NCBI GenBank assembly: GCA_010645155.1
Contig: JAAGOF010000055.1
Coordinates: forward strand, 1,330,842 to 1,394,841
Origin: Tigriopus japonicus
Taxonomy: Eukaryota > Arthropoda > Copepoda > Harpacticoida > Harpacticidae
Length of the DNA stretch: 64,000 nucleotides
Direction: 5' to 3'
Positions 1 to 10,666 of this stretch are shown here, piece after piece. A program made the position numbers and the translations under genes. Every line of letters starts with the position of its first letter. The first letter of the stretch is position 1. The notes below the pieces were generated by a model. It was given only the letters and a program-made list of their open reading frames with translations, was not told the DNA's origin and searched no databases.

Positions 1-1430
1 AAGAAGCAAGTTCCTTCTACATAGCGCCCCTGAGCCAAAGACGAATAAAGCAAGGGGTGCCACTTGCGCTCACCTTCAGAAGAAAGCCTTTTTCCTCATG
101 GAATTCAACCGACAAATGATAGACGCTGGAGGCTAATTGGCAGACCTAGTTGGGCAACCTATCGTGAATATGATTGAAGATTGGATTGTTTCCATCACTA
201 CCGTATTGCCTCCGTCTGGTTTTCATGTAATTGATTTTTTGAAGCGACAATTTTCGAACGATGAACTCTAATCCGCAGTTCTCAGAGTAGTGACGAACCA
301 CTCATCGTCTCTCAATTAGCGAGACGCGATCTCTCTTCTATCGCAGTTTTTCGTCACAGAAATAGCAATGATAAAATGGTCACTTAAAACATGCTAAAGA
401 CAATTTTTTTTAAACATTTTCTTCCACGCAATTCTTAGGTAGTCTTATGGGTGTGCTTACCTTAAATATTGTCAGTGTGTATGTTGTTGTATGCAAAAAT
501 ATATATCTATATTTATGTTTTATCTGCCTATTTTAACCGGATTTAACCTATTTCTCCTTCCCACATTTTTTTCACACCACAAGGTGTTTTGAGTGGACAT
601 ACAATAAAAAATATCTCTCAACCAAATTGTCAATTATTTTCACGTATGTGGTTCGCATCGTGGGTTAAGATATGTGCACATGTTCTTCTAAACATTTATC
701 ACAATAATGGGGTTCATTTGGACATTTTTATCAAATGATGAATTTGTGAACCATACTTTAACAACTTAGTCGGGCGCTAGAGTAAATATGAAGTTCTCGT
801 GTAGTAGGAACTTCATTTTCATATACATATAGTATCCCCTTATTAATTCCAAATGCATACTCAGGCAATTTCATGCATTGTCTATTCACTCTTTGCCCTA
901 ATGCAAGCAATTTTGGAAACCCTGCAAATTTCTGTGTTATTGTCAGTTAAAGCTGCGCTCAAACGTAGACATGCTTCACGAACCAAAATGCGTATAACTT
1001 AAGCTTGTAATTCATCTATATTGATTTAAAACTCTTGCTTCACACTTCAAATCATGAAAAGTGGCTAAAATATTTTCACCAGCTCTTAAAAAAAGGTGCA
1101 CAACTATTGGTCGAATGTTTAGAATCATGCTACTTTTGGAACCAGTTGTGCATCCTGGAATGTTTCGCCAGATTGACGAGATTGATTTTTGGACTGCAAT
1201 TGGGGGCATCAGGGTTGGGTCAAGGCTAGATTGAAAGCCCTTTCGTCTTATCGACCTCTCTGCTATTTTTTACCGGCAAAAACTAATTAGATAAGTGTCA
1301 GATTTTAAGGTTTCTTCGTCATTAAAGCTTTTAGACAGTATCCCTGACAAATTTACTCCAGAAGTATCGCAATTCTTGACACCCTTATTTTCTGAATCGT
1401 TCATGTCTCAGTGCTCCCATATCTTGCAAT
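1..1430. other. AT-rich region without a supported gene
   Basis: No open frame here has recognisable domain content. The first 350 bases are less AT-rich and contain short gene-like peptides broken by stops, which could be decayed transposon coding sequence related to the gypsy remnant that follows, but I cannot assign them. The rest is AT-rich with no tandem repeat of note. Confidence 0.5.
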
Positions 1431-1992
1431 ATGGTTTCTAAGTTGCGCAGAATTCCAACAATCAACAACTGGCCATCCACTAAATCAATCCAAGTACACC
1501 AAATAAGCATGTCCACCACAGGAGAACAAATCACAAGACGTTCTCTCAAAAGGACGATCGGTTCGAGTGGAAATCTGTCCGTCTGGAAATCTTTAGGAAG
1601 ACTAGGGAGATGAATCTGACAATCGCACTCTGCGAAGAGTTCTAAGATGACGAACATAATTGAGCATCCTCTGCAGTCTTCCGAAGTTGTACCAAAAAGT
1701 CGTCAAAAGATTGTCCAGACTCCTGGTGACATCTCTAGAAAGCTAAATGATCTACGGCCAAATTCCTCTTCGATCTAAGGAATGTTTGAATGATATCCAA
1801 GACAGTCTTGACGGTATGTGTGGTGCCCATCGAAACATTTATTGCATGCTTCACATGACTCAACATTTCTGTGGTCATGAGTCCCCACAAAGTCTTGGTT
1901 TGAATGGATCTATCCTGAAGATCAATCTTGGACAAGGTAAAGTAATCTTTGCTTTGAAGATAACTTTGATGGATGGAACACAATATGGCCAT
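1431..1992 (-). pseudogene. Decayed Ty3/gypsy retrotransposon (gag plus integrase remnants)
   Basis: Read on the minus strand from about 1992, the translation gives a retrotransposon gag-like stretch. It includes the peptides RSKRNLAVDHLAF and, after one in-frame TAG, RCHQESGQSFDDFLVQLRK, which fit the conserved Gln-x2-Ser/Pro-Gly-(x)-Ser-Phe-x2-Phe core of Ty3/gypsy gag. About 100-150 bases further along the same strand another frame reads HAYLVYLD, a stop, then FSGWPVVDCWNSA, resembling the integrase core ('YLVYVDRFSGWPVV'). Protease, reverse transcriptase and RNase H are absent between them, so this is an internally deleted, frameshifted and stop-containing relic. No long terminal repeats were recognised. 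Family assignment rests on motif resemblance from memory. Confidence 0.5.
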
Positions 1993-2777
1993 AAAAAGAA
2001 CAATTATACTGTGACCGTTTTACCTTGTCAACTTTTCAGTGTGTCCCTTTTCCCTCGTTACTTATTTACTATGACCTATTTACCTGTGACCGTTTTTCTT
2101 GTGACCTTTTTACTTACAATCACTTTCTGGTTGTCACGAGCAAGCTCTTTGCTTCTGAAGAAGAAACCTCTGTCCTTTCAACAAGCAAAACCCCTGTTTA
2201 AGATCAAAACGCTGATCTGCTCATCCTGGAAAATTGGAATCCAGTCTCGAGATATTTGCCAATGTTTCGAACAAATACAGGTAAATACAGTTTCAAAGAA
2301 CTCAAAAGTGACTAGTTTGACCGTAATTTTATTAATCTTACTGATTACCCTACTTGTCTCGGCACCAAACCGCGGTGACAGACATGACACTGATGGTTGT
2401 ATCCAGAATATTTTAATGAATCCATGAGGTTTGATCCGTATTCTAAAACCTTTCGTCTTTGCTTCATGATCGAGAAAAAGACGCATAAGAAAGAAGAGTC
2501 TCGAGTCTCCTTTGCTTCATTTTAAAGCATTATGCACACACGTAAATACGAAGCTCAATGCAGCCGTGAAAATGCTGCGACATGTATTGGCATTTTTTGT
2601 GCTCCCCTAATCATCACATCCAATCCAGCTTTCTCACAAGCTGAATAAATGTAAAAAATTGTCGTATATGTTCATGTACATGTCGTACATATAAGTAAAG
2701 TTAAAACATATTTGGTTGGTGAACTCTCCATCAAAACAACAAAAGCATCAAAACAACAATTCTAAATTTTGTAGGTC
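1993..2777. other. Intergenic, no supported gene
   Basis: Open frames here overlap on both strands without domain content. Around 2010-2120 the plus strand has a loose repetition of a 'gtgacc-tttta' unit, a degenerate short tandem repeat that explains the hydrophobic-looking translation of this stretch. Confidence 0.4.
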
Positions 2778-2783
2778 TTTATT
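2778..2783 (-). terminator. Polyadenylation signal of cuticle gene 1
   Basis: AATAAA on the minus strand about 350 bases past the stop codon of the cuticle-type gene. The hexamer and surrounding bases are conserved at the corresponding place downstream of the paralogue (9480-9485), supporting a functional 3' end in both copies. Confidence 0.45.
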
Positions 2784-3127
2784 TGGTCATTGTAATTGCA
2801 AAAAAATTGAATGGACTATCAACAGAACTCATGTTTTTCATTCTTTCCCAAACACAAAAAGAACTGTCATGATAAATCATGATGCTCATTTTCTTGCTTT
2901 TGAAACATTTGGGACCTTCTCTTTCTCTCATTTGGCTGCAGCTTATTATGTTGGCAAAAGTGGTGTTGAAACGTCGAGAAAACAAGAGCCAGGAGGGTTC
3001 TGACGCAATGCCTCCTTTCTTTTGATTTTAAGTCTTTTATCAAACTGACTACCCACATCCCATATTTCAGGAATGAGGACATTTGCACGGATCTTAAAGG
3101 ATGCTCACAAGAGGGAGTTGACGTTGC

Positions 3128-3775
3128 TTAATAAGCATAAGCGGGGGCAGAAAAGGCGGAAGGGTAAGCACCGGCATACACTCCATTGTAACCAGCATAG
3201 GCAGCAGGGTAGGCATTAGCATAAGCTCCGTTGTAGGCAATAGGAGCAATGTTGTAGGTGGAGATCACAGCAGGGGCAGCAATGGGAGCAACGGCAATGG
3301 GGGCAGAGATGGGCTCTTGGTGAATGTAGGGCTCAGCCTTAATCTCCTCATGCACATAGGGCTCAGCCTCAATTTCCTCATGCATATAGGGCTCAGCCTC
3401 AATTTCCTCATGCTCATAAGGTTCAGCTTCAATTTCCTCATGAACATAAGGCTCAGCAAGAACCTCTTGGTGGAAATAGGGCTCAGCCAATGGGTAGGCA
3501 TTAGCATAAGCATAAGGGTTGTAGCTGACTGGAGCAGCAACGCCATAGGGTGCAGGGGCAGCAGCAATGCCATAGGGAGCAATGGAACCATAAAGGCCAT
3601 TGAATCCCAAACCATTCAAGTAGGTTCCGGGAGCAGCAATGATGCCGGCAGAGGCAACAGCCAAAGAAGAAAGAGCAGCAACCTAAAAAGACCGCAAATA
3701 AATAACTTCTTGACAAACACCACGGATTAAGAAGGATGCCTCCCTCAAGACAAATATACTCACAAAAGCCTTCAT
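3128..3775 (-). CDS. Cuticle-type secreted structural protein, copy 1
   Basis: Two exons: complement of join(3128..3682, 3764..3775), 188 residues. Exon 1 encodes only MKAF and is followed by a GTGAGT donor; an 81-bp intron ends in TTTTAG. The joined N terminus, MKAFVAALSSLAVASAG, is a signal peptide, so the protein should be secreted. The mature chain is low in complexity and rich in Ala, Pro and Tyr, with six decapeptide units of the form AEPYxHEEIE near the centre (first and last units carry HQE) flanked by AxAYPxAYAGYNG-like repeats. No Rebers-Riddiford chitin-binding consensus is visible, so it belongs with low-complexity arthropod cuticular or eggshell-type proteins rather than CPR proteins. 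The four-residue first exon split inside the signal peptide is typical of arthropod cuticle genes. Its paralogue at 9844-10460 has the same structure. The exact structural role is inferred from composition. Confidence 0.85.
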
Positions 3776-3822
3776 TGTGTATTGATAAAAATGAACTGCT
3801 ACTATTGATAGATCCAGATCAA

Positions 3823-3858
3823 ACTGATGCTCATGTCTTGAACGTGCTCATTTTTATA
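3823..3858 (-). promoter_or_regulatory. TATA box and initiator of cuticle gene 1
   Basis: Minus-strand TATAAAA at 3858-3852 and an arthropod initiator TCAGT at 3827-3823 whose A (3825) lies 33 bases downstream of the first T of the TATA box. The same elements with identical spacing precede the paralogue, and the 5' leader between initiator and ATG (about 50 bases) is also conserved. Confidence 0.7.
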
Positions 3859-3860
3859 TG

Positions 3861-4312
3861 CCAGTATTAGACAACAGATTTGGACGCAACTCTTTTTCTT
3901 TTCAAGAGGAGTTTGTATCAAAAAAGTCCAGAATTTGTGTTTGAAATTGATTGTTTTGCTTGTTGGAATCCAAGTTTTTAAAAAATCCTTCAATATTAAA
4001 ACATCTTGGTTTGCTTTGTACCCTTTAGACGCTTAATTTCAATTATGGTTTTTGAAAAATTAAAAACTTCAATCATTATGACATTAAAAATAAAAGAGTT
4101 ATAGACACAATGAAATTCACAACTGAAAAACTGGTTTTTTCTTTCAAGGAAGAACTTTTTTGTAACAACCAATTCAAGTCAAAAGAAATCAATTTGGAAT
4201 GATTATTTTTGTCTATAGTAAGAGTAAATCTGGATTTCGTTTATTTCTCTATTTTTAAATCTGAGGTAATTTCCTACGAGCCCTTTAATAGACGCTTTAA
4301 ATTCTTCTCTCT
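3861..4312. other. Extra ~450 bp inserted upstream of cuticle gene 1 TATA box
   Basis: Comparing the two cuticle-gene promoters, homology runs from the coding region through the TATA box, stops at about 3860, and resumes at about 4313 with the block that ends in the shared 'gcagggcacctt' sequence (4364-4375; near 10595-10606 in the other copy). The intervening AT-rich DNA has no counterpart in copy 2 and no ORF. Two 'tagacgctt' motifs (near 4027 and 4290) lie inside it, but no clean terminal repeats were identified. It is either an insertion in copy 1 or a deletion in copy 2. Confidence 0.55.
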
Positions 4313-4420
4313 AAATGTTGTCAAGCAGCAATTTTAGTCCTAGGCCTGGTCATTCATTGGAAGGGCAGGGCACCTTCTTCCCTTTTGGGTATTGTCTTGT
4401 TGGTTGGTCAAGCCCTGGTG

Positions 4421-5585
4421 CACCCCAAATGAAGATATTTAGGAGAATTGAAAAATCATCCTTTGAGAATATTAGGCAATCATTTGCTCCTACTTTGTTT
4501 GTTCTCAACCCATGAGATTACTTTTACTCTTTACTTTAGTTAAAGATCTACTGAAGACCTATTTGAAATTTGGGCAACTGCAAGATCCGCCAGAGAAAGT
4601 TTGACGAATGCAAGAAATAGTCCACATGAAAAAAAATGTGGATTGTTTACGATAATGTTGGTAAATTAAAAGAATTTTCTTCCAACATCGATGCTAGAAC
4701 ATCCGCCGCCATCTAGGCAATTACAATTAAGCATGGTGTCCCAAAACATAATCGTGTTTTTTATAGTTACCTTTAACGATATTACATACCTTTCCATGAA
4801 AAAGATACTGTCGTCAAAAATAACCATTAAAGTTTTTGGGACTTTCATGTAGAATAAACCAGTAGACCGTCCATTTACAAGTAGCCACTGACAATTTACA
4901 ATGTCTGCAAGGTTCGACTGAAAAAGTGTTTAACCAAAACCAAAGGCATTGAATGAACTATGATCTTAAAAGAACTAATATGCCATCGATTGAAAAAACA
5001 GAATTTATTTCTCATTTAACCACAAAAAAATATATATATATATATATATTATGACGATTTTCAAAAACTTCGTCTGTGCAGCGCTTGTCTACTATTGCTG
5101 TGATCCACTGGACCTCCTGGAATCAAAATCATGGCAAAGAGGAGGCAGATTTCAATGCAAGATGTGCGGTCACTCTATGGAAATCAAAACAAGAAAAAGA
5201 TGTTCACAGCCTACAGCTGATGAACCTCAAAACTTTGTAAGCTGTTTAGCGTTTGTCAATACGACACGTTTTATATGACAGTTTGAGATGAACTTCGACA
5301 TCACAGATGCACAATTTTGCAACCTCTTGCAGAGACCTTGCCAGAAGAATGAAACCTGTGACTTTGAAGTTTGTCTCATTCTGCAATATAAAACGTGTAT
5401 TCTAATCAGACTGTTAGTAGAGGTAAGGTTTTTTAAGTAATAAGGAATTGAAAATTTGTCAATTACATGGCCAGAAATTTAATAAATGGTTCCAATGCTG
5501 AGTTCTTTTGCCAATAAGACCTTTTTTCTATTGAGTAGACTACGTTTTCATCCTTTTTACCAACATAACTCTCCCTTCAATGACA
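4421..5585. other. Intergenic, with a short Cys-containing ORF
   Basis: A 75-codon plus-strand frame at 5051-5278 contains a CxxC pair (KCKMCG-like) but no second zinc-ligand pair, so I do not call it a gene. A (TA)n run sits at 5029-5050. Otherwise nothing recognised. Confidence 0.4.
5029..5050. repeat. (TA)n microsatellite
   Basis: Pure alternating TA of about 22 bases just after an A-run. Confidence 0.9.
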
Positions 5586-6058
5586 GCCTTCTGTCCTCTG
5601 CATGAGGCTCAATCCTTTGAATGGGGATTCATCTTTTGAACGAGGCTCAATCCCTTGAATGAGGTTCCGTCGTCTAAATGAGACTCCATCCTCTGAATAA
5701 GGCTCCGACCTCTGGATGACTCTGAATGAGGCTTCGTCCTCTGAATGAGGCTTCGTCCCCTGAATGAGGCTTCGTCCTCTGAATGAGGCTTCGTCCCCTG
5801 AATGAGGCTTCGTCCTCTGAATGAGGCTTCGTCCTCTGAATGAGGCTTCGTCCTCTGAATGAGGCTTCGTCCTCTGAATGAGGCTTCGTCCTCTGAATGA
5901 GGCTTCGTCCTCTGAATGAGGCTTCGTCCTCTGAATGAGGTTTCGTATTCCAGATGAGGCTTCGTCCTCTGAATAATGCTTTATCCGCTAAATGTGCCTT
6001 CCCTCTCTGAATGAGGTTTCGTCATCTGAATGAGGCTTCTTCCTCTGAGTGAGGCTTT
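5586..6058. repeat. 19-bp minisatellite, subfamily A
   Basis: About 25 tandem copies of a 19-bp unit, core GAATGAGGCTTCGTCCTCT. Copies in the middle (about 5720-5940) are nearly identical, with a C/T alternation in the CCYCTG segment; copies at both edges are degenerate. The left edge includes hybrid units such as GAATGGGGATTCATC that resemble the adjacent subfamily B. The array is contiguous with subfamily B and shares its period and roughly two thirds of its bases, indicating common origin. Confidence 0.95.
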
Positions 6059-6074
6059 GTTTTTCAAATCCCCT

Positions 6075-6946
6075 CAAATGGGGATCCGTCCTTCAAATGG
6101 GGATCCGTCCCTCAAATGGGGATCCGTCCTTCAAATGGGGATCCGTCCCTCAAATGGGGATCCGTCCTTCAAATGGGGATCCGTCCCTCAAATGGGGATC
6201 CGTCCTTCAAATGGGGATCCGTCCCTCAAATGGGGATCCGTCCTTCAAATGGGGATCCGTCCCTCAAATGGGGATCCGTCCTTCAAATGGGGATCCGTCC
6301 CTCAAATGGGGATCCGTCCTTCAAATGGGGATCCGTCCCTCAAATGGGGATCCGTCCTTCAAATGGGGATCCGTCCCTCAAATGGGGATCCGTCCTTCAA
6401 ATGGGGATCCGTCCCTCAAATGGGGATCCGTCCTTCAAATGGGGATCCGTCCCTCAAATGGGGATCCGTCCTTCAAATGGGGATCCGTCCCTCAAATGGG
6501 GATCCGTCCTTCAAATGGGGATCCGTCCCTCAAATGGGGATCCGTCCTTCAAATGGGGATCCGTCCCTCAAATGGGGATCCGTCCTTCAAATGGGGATCC
6601 GTCCTTCAAATGGGGATCCGTCCTTCAAATGGGGATCCGTCCTTCAAATGGGGATCCGTCCTTCAAATGGGGATCCGTCCCTCAAATGGGGATCCGTCCT
6701 TCAAATGGGGATCCGTCCCTCAAATGGGGATCCGTCCTTCAAATGGGGATCCGTCCCTCAAATGGGGATCCGTCCTTCAAATGGGGATCCGTCCCTCAAA
6801 TGGGGATCCGTCCTTCAAATGGGGATCCGTCCTTCAAATGGGGATCCGTCCTTCAAATGGGGATCCGTCCTTCAAATGGGGATCCGTCCTTCAAATGGGG
6901 ATCCGTCCCTCAAATGGGGATCCGTCCTTCAAATGGGGATCCATCT
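6075..6946. repeat. 19-bp minisatellite, subfamily B (46 units)
   Basis: Forty-six uninterrupted copies of CAAATGGGGATCCGTCCYT; unit starts at 6075 and 6930 are exactly 45 periods apart. Each unit has a BamHI site (GGATCC). The variable base Y alternates C/T through most of the array, giving a 38-bp higher-order unit, but there are homogenised T-only runs near 6590-6670 and 6820-6900. Because 19 is not a multiple of 3 and the unit has no plus-strand stop, all three plus frames stay open and encode the same 19-residue periodic peptide. The long open frames are therefore an arithmetic consequence of the repeat, not evidence of a gene. Confidence 0.97.
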
Positions 6947-6959
6947 AAGAAAGGTTAGA

Positions 6960-7464
6960 TATTTAAAAATCTTAGTCAAAGTATGGCGTCTTATTTTGAT
7001 GATAGTAAAATATACCAAATCGGCTCTATGCCCAAAGCTAAACGAGGGCTCTAAACGTGAATTCATTGCACAATAAAATAGCTTGAAGAGTTTATCACAA
7101 AGAGAGTTATTTACAAGGAATTGCATTCACTATAACGGATAAAAATCCAAATTGAATTAAAAATAGAACATTTGAAATTTTGCATTTAATGTGAAGATAT
7201 AGTATACAACTTAACATTAGTGTGACATTCTGTTTTAAACAAATGGTTTAAAGTTGAAGTTATTGAAAATATTTCCACTAAGTCATTTAAGTAAAATATT
7301 TGGTCCCCCAACTCATTTAACTTGGATGGAAATTGATATGACTTGGACAAACAAATTTTTGACAAAAGATTTAAATGTGGAGCTGGCAGAAAGCGTAAAG
7401 GGTGCGGGTGGGAAGTGCTTCTATTTTGTCAAGGAAAAAGTGAAGAGAAGCTTACGCGTCGGTG
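6960..7464. other. AT-rich intergenic segment
   Basis: No recognised gene. A 74-codon plus frame ends inside the downstream hAT element. Excising the element and one copy of its 8-bp target duplication (315 bp) would restore a longer frame, but the peptide is unremarkable and no function is suggested. Confidence 0.35.
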
Positions 7465-7472
7465 ATAGTGAC

Positions 7473-7779
7473 TACTGATGTGTTTCGGGTTGGTTTTTTT
7501 GCAGAGTTTTGCCATTTTGGATTTTAGGGTCAAAAATCTGACCACAACTAAACTTTTCAACAGGCAATAGTACTTATCTGCCATAAAATATGGCACCACT
7601 ACCAACTCGAAATCCATTTTTATAAGTATGGATGTAACTCGAAATCGAACTAGTTCGAGTGTTGCCAAATTGGTCCCTCTTTAGATCTTTTCAAAAAGTT
7701 CAACTCAACCTGCCCTTTTTAACAAGGATAAACTTCCGAGTCAAAACTGGCAGCCCTCCTAGTTCGAAACACATCACTA
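7473..7779. mobile_element. hAT-type MITE, 307 bp, intact ends
   Basis: The element starts TACTGATGTGTTTCG and ends with the inverted complement TAGTGATGTGTTTCG (14 of 15 identical). It is flanked by perfect 8-bp direct repeats ATAGTGAC (7465-7472 and 7780-7787), the target-site duplication length expected for hAT-superfamily insertion. There is no transposase, so it is non-autonomous. A second, left-truncated copy lies at 46314-46603, interrupted by another element. Superfamily assignment follows from TIR form and target duplication length. Confidence 0.85.
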
Positions 7780-7787
7780 ATAGTGAC

Positions 7788-9479
7788 CTCCTCTGGCAAC
7801 CACCTGCCAAAACAAAAAAAAGAAAAAAAAAATCCCAATCCTTTTTCTGAAGAACCATAAAAACCTGAAATAAGCTTTCAATGCCAATTCAAAGGTCAGC
7901 CTCAGTCGAGAGTTTGAAAAAACAACTTGAACACAGTTATTCTAATATTTTTCCTCTAGAGTGTTGTGAGTGATCCCTGATCTTCCATATGATTGATTAC
8001 CTGTGTTTTAGCTTTCATCGATAGTCTTATAACCATTTATCTCAATCCTAATCTATCAACAATTGCAATCATTACTCATTTTTATTATCATTTTACTTAT
8101 ATTAGCTTAACCCAACGATGTAAAAAATAACCAATACCCAGTAATCTACCTTCAATGGTGTAAGGGTGGTAAAAAACAAGAAACAAAAAATTTCGGGACT
8201 TCGAGCATGACTTTGGTCATGGATGTCTGACATGAAACGAGTTTTTTTTAATCTCACATAAAACGTAACAACAGGTCATCTAAGCTATGAAATCATGAAT
8301 AAATGGGACAAGAAGTATTGTTCATGGGGAAGAAGCATCAATAACCGCGATTTTTTGATAGAGTTATTTCCTTCTCAACAAATTCATCCTGACATGGATG
8401 GGAAGAATTACGTCAAACTGTACGGTGTCAAATTAAAATTCCCACCTTTCTTACCACACACCCAAGAGAGGGGCATCCTTTTGATCAAGAGTTCAAATGG
8501 ATTCATAGAGTCTGCTCTCAAATCAATATCTATGTTGTTTTTTACTTCAAAAGTGTTGGATGTGCAATGCAAAAAAAAAAAACTTTGTCTGATATTGGCG
8601 ATGAAAGTAGTTCAGCAAATCAAATCACTTCTGCTCGTAACTAATGACCATGATTGATATGCTTTGAATAAACACCTTGTCACAAATAATGGCTTGGATG
8701 AAAAAAATATATTTATTGGGAAATATTGCGCTTTGGCTTATTCTCATTTGATTACGTCAGATGTGTGTATGCATCATGGTTTTTGTTGGTATGTGTACTT
8801 TGGTTGGTGTTCGTACTTACTACAATGTTTAAAACCCCTCCAATGGTTTGTGACATTTGAGAACATCAGTTGTTCATAACCATGTCTTTGATCTTTGTGG
8901 GTACATGAAACATGTATTTAAAACCTATTGCTTAATAGAATGTCATCTTGGGTAATATTGAAACCTCTTGTCATTATTATGATTTTTCCTTTGATTTTTT
9001 TTGACACCCTCACAGTTCAGTTGCTTTCAGATTACAATGTCGACTTTGTTGTTTAAAAACTGTGATCCAGAGTTTTCTTTAAATGAAATATAGAATTTTT
9101 AACATCATTTACGCGTGTTTGTCATACATGCAGTAGTTTGCCAACAAATAGAGTTAGTGGATCAGAACACCCATCATATGGATGAAGCTTCGGTGCAAAT
9201 GAGCCAATCTCTTTTTTCTTAATCCTTTGCATCCAATGTGAAATATGTATGATTGATTCAATGCTTAACAAAATAGTGAATGGTTATAGGAGAATTGTAA
9301 CTGCAAAATCACTAAATTTGTCTTTGCGCGGTGCAACCACTCGTAGGTTTGAAGTAGAAGGATAATCAGTGGTCAAAAGACCTTGGCAAGAACTAGTTCG
9401 ACGGGTGATTGGCAAAGTTGTTAAAACTAATTTGGCATTCTGCTCTATAAGCCGTCATGAGATCAGGGTTTTGAAAATC
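7788..9479. other. Intergenic, no supported gene
   Basis: Short open frames around 8295-8880 have no recognisable domains. The 3' limit of the duplicated cuticle-gene block lies near 9475. Confidence 0.4.
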
Positions 9480-9485
9480 TTTATT
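9480..9485 (-). terminator. Polyadenylation signal of cuticle gene 2
   Basis: AATAAA on the minus strand about 360 bases past the stop codon, at the position equivalent to 2778-2783 in the paralogous copy. Confidence 0.45.
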
Positions 9486-9559
9486 TGGTCGCTGTGACTG
9501 TTGAAATTTTCATGGACTATCAACAGAACTCATGTTCTTAAATCTTCACCAAACACAAC

Positions 9560-9588
9560 AGACCTTCATGAGGAACTCATGAAGGTCT
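9560..9588. repeat. 13-bp perfect hairpin in 3' flank of cuticle gene 2
   Basis: AGACCTTCATGAG, three bases GAA, then the exact reverse complement. It lies in the putative 3' UTR of the minus-strand cuticle gene. The homologous part of copy 1 has only a shorter ATGAT/ATCAT palindrome, so the stem is not conserved. Confidence 0.6.
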
Positions 9589-9843
9589 CTTATGGCTTTT
9601 GAAGGTTGGTTCTCTTCTGTTTCGTTGCTTGGATGTAGGTGGTTCTACATTTGTGGATGTTCGGGGATGTGGGCTCCACGAAGAAAATGGGGGGCCTGAA
9701 TGGTGGTCACAGGATAGGTCTTTTTTTCTTTTAATTTTTAGTCTTTTTTCAAACTGACTACCCACATCCTAAGTGTCGAGGGTGTTGAGGATATTTGCAC
9801 TGTGTTCAACTCTTTGACGCTGACAAATGGGTGTTGGCATTGT

Positions 9844-10460
9844 TTAGTAAGCGTAAGCGGGGGCAGCGAAGGCGGTGGGGTAAGCAGCACCGGCATAAGC
9901 GCCGTTGTAACCAGCATAGGCAGCGGGGTAGGCAGCGGCGTAAGCTCCGTTGTAGGCAATGGGGGCAGTGTTGTAGGTGGAAATCACGGCAGGGGCGGCA
10001 ACGGGAGCAACGGCAATGGGAGCGGAGATGGGCTCTTGGTGAATGTAGGGCTCAGCAGGAACCTCCTCATGCGCATAGGGCTCAGCCTGAATTTCCTCAT
10101 GAACATAGGGCTCGGCCTCAATCTCTTTGTGCACATAGGGCTCAGCGGGAACCTCCTCGTGGATGTAAGGCTCAGCAAGGATCTCTTGGTGGAAATAAGG
10201 CTCAGCCAATGGGTAGGCACTAGCGTAAGCATAAGGATTGTAGTGGGCAGCAGCGGCAATGCCGTAAGGGGCAGCAGCGCCGTAAAGACCGTTGTATCCC
10301 AAACCGTTCAAGTAGGTTCCGGGAGCGGCGATGATGCCAGCAGAGGCAACAGCCAAAGAAGAGAGAACAGCAACCTGAAAGCACCGAAAAGACTCGAATT
10401 GCGGGCAATCAGCACTGAATGATGGTGTCTCAAGACGAATATACTTACAAAAGCCTTCAT
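9844..10460 (-). CDS. Cuticle-type secreted structural protein, copy 2
   Basis: Two exons: complement of join(9844..10374, 10449..10460), 180 residues; 74-bp intron with GTAAGT donor and TTTCAG acceptor. The first exon encodes MKAF; the joined start MKAFVAVLSSLAVASAG is a signal peptide. The mature chain matches copy 1 at 3128-3775: NGLGYNGLYG near the N terminus, six AEPYxH(E/K/Q)E decapeptides, then APIAVAP and repeated AYxAAYPAAYAGYNGAY segments ending in APAYAY. The decapeptides vary more between units than in copy 1 (EEVP, KEIE, EEIQ). It is probably a secreted extracellular-matrix or cuticle protein. The duplication also covers the 5' leader, core promoter and about 350 bases of 3' flank, so the unit duplicated was about 1.1 kb. 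Function is inferred from composition and signal peptide only. Confidence 0.85.
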
Positions 10461-10509
10461 TGTGAGAGTTGATGAAAATGAACTGCTACTGTTGGTAGAT
10501 CCAGATCAA

Positions 10510-10545
10510 ACTGATGACCATTTGTTAACGGTGCTTACTTTTATA
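10510..10545 (-). promoter_or_regulatory. TATA box and initiator of cuticle gene 2
   Basis: Minus-strand TATAAAA (10545-10539) and TCAGT initiator (10514-10510) with the same 33-base spacing as in copy 1. Upstream homology to copy 1 continues directly here, without the 450-bp interruption. Confidence 0.7.
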
Positions 10546-10637
10546 TGTCGTCGTCAAACATAGATCTTGGGGGTCTGGTCATTTCGAGGGCAGGGCAGGG
10601 CACCTTGCCCCCCTGCTATTCCCTCTCACCATCGCCC

Positions 10638-10666
10638 ATCTATCCATCTATCCATCCATCCAACCA
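10638..10666. repeat. (ATCC)n-like microsatellite
   Basis: Short run of TATCCATC/CATC units. Confidence 0.7.

Noticed and set aside
1747..2427. 226-codon plus-strand ORF with hydrophobic stretches
   Set aside because: It overlaps the antisense gypsy gag relic and a degenerate 'gtgacctttt' repeat; the apparent membrane segments come from that repeat.
5586..6946. CRISPR array
   Set aside because: Repeats are directly adjacent with no unique spacers, in a eukaryotic context.
6030..7076. Long open frame (348 codons) across the minisatellite
   Set aside because: It is a product of a 19-bp stop-free repeat, open in all three plus frames; no start context, splice signal or unique domain supports a protein.
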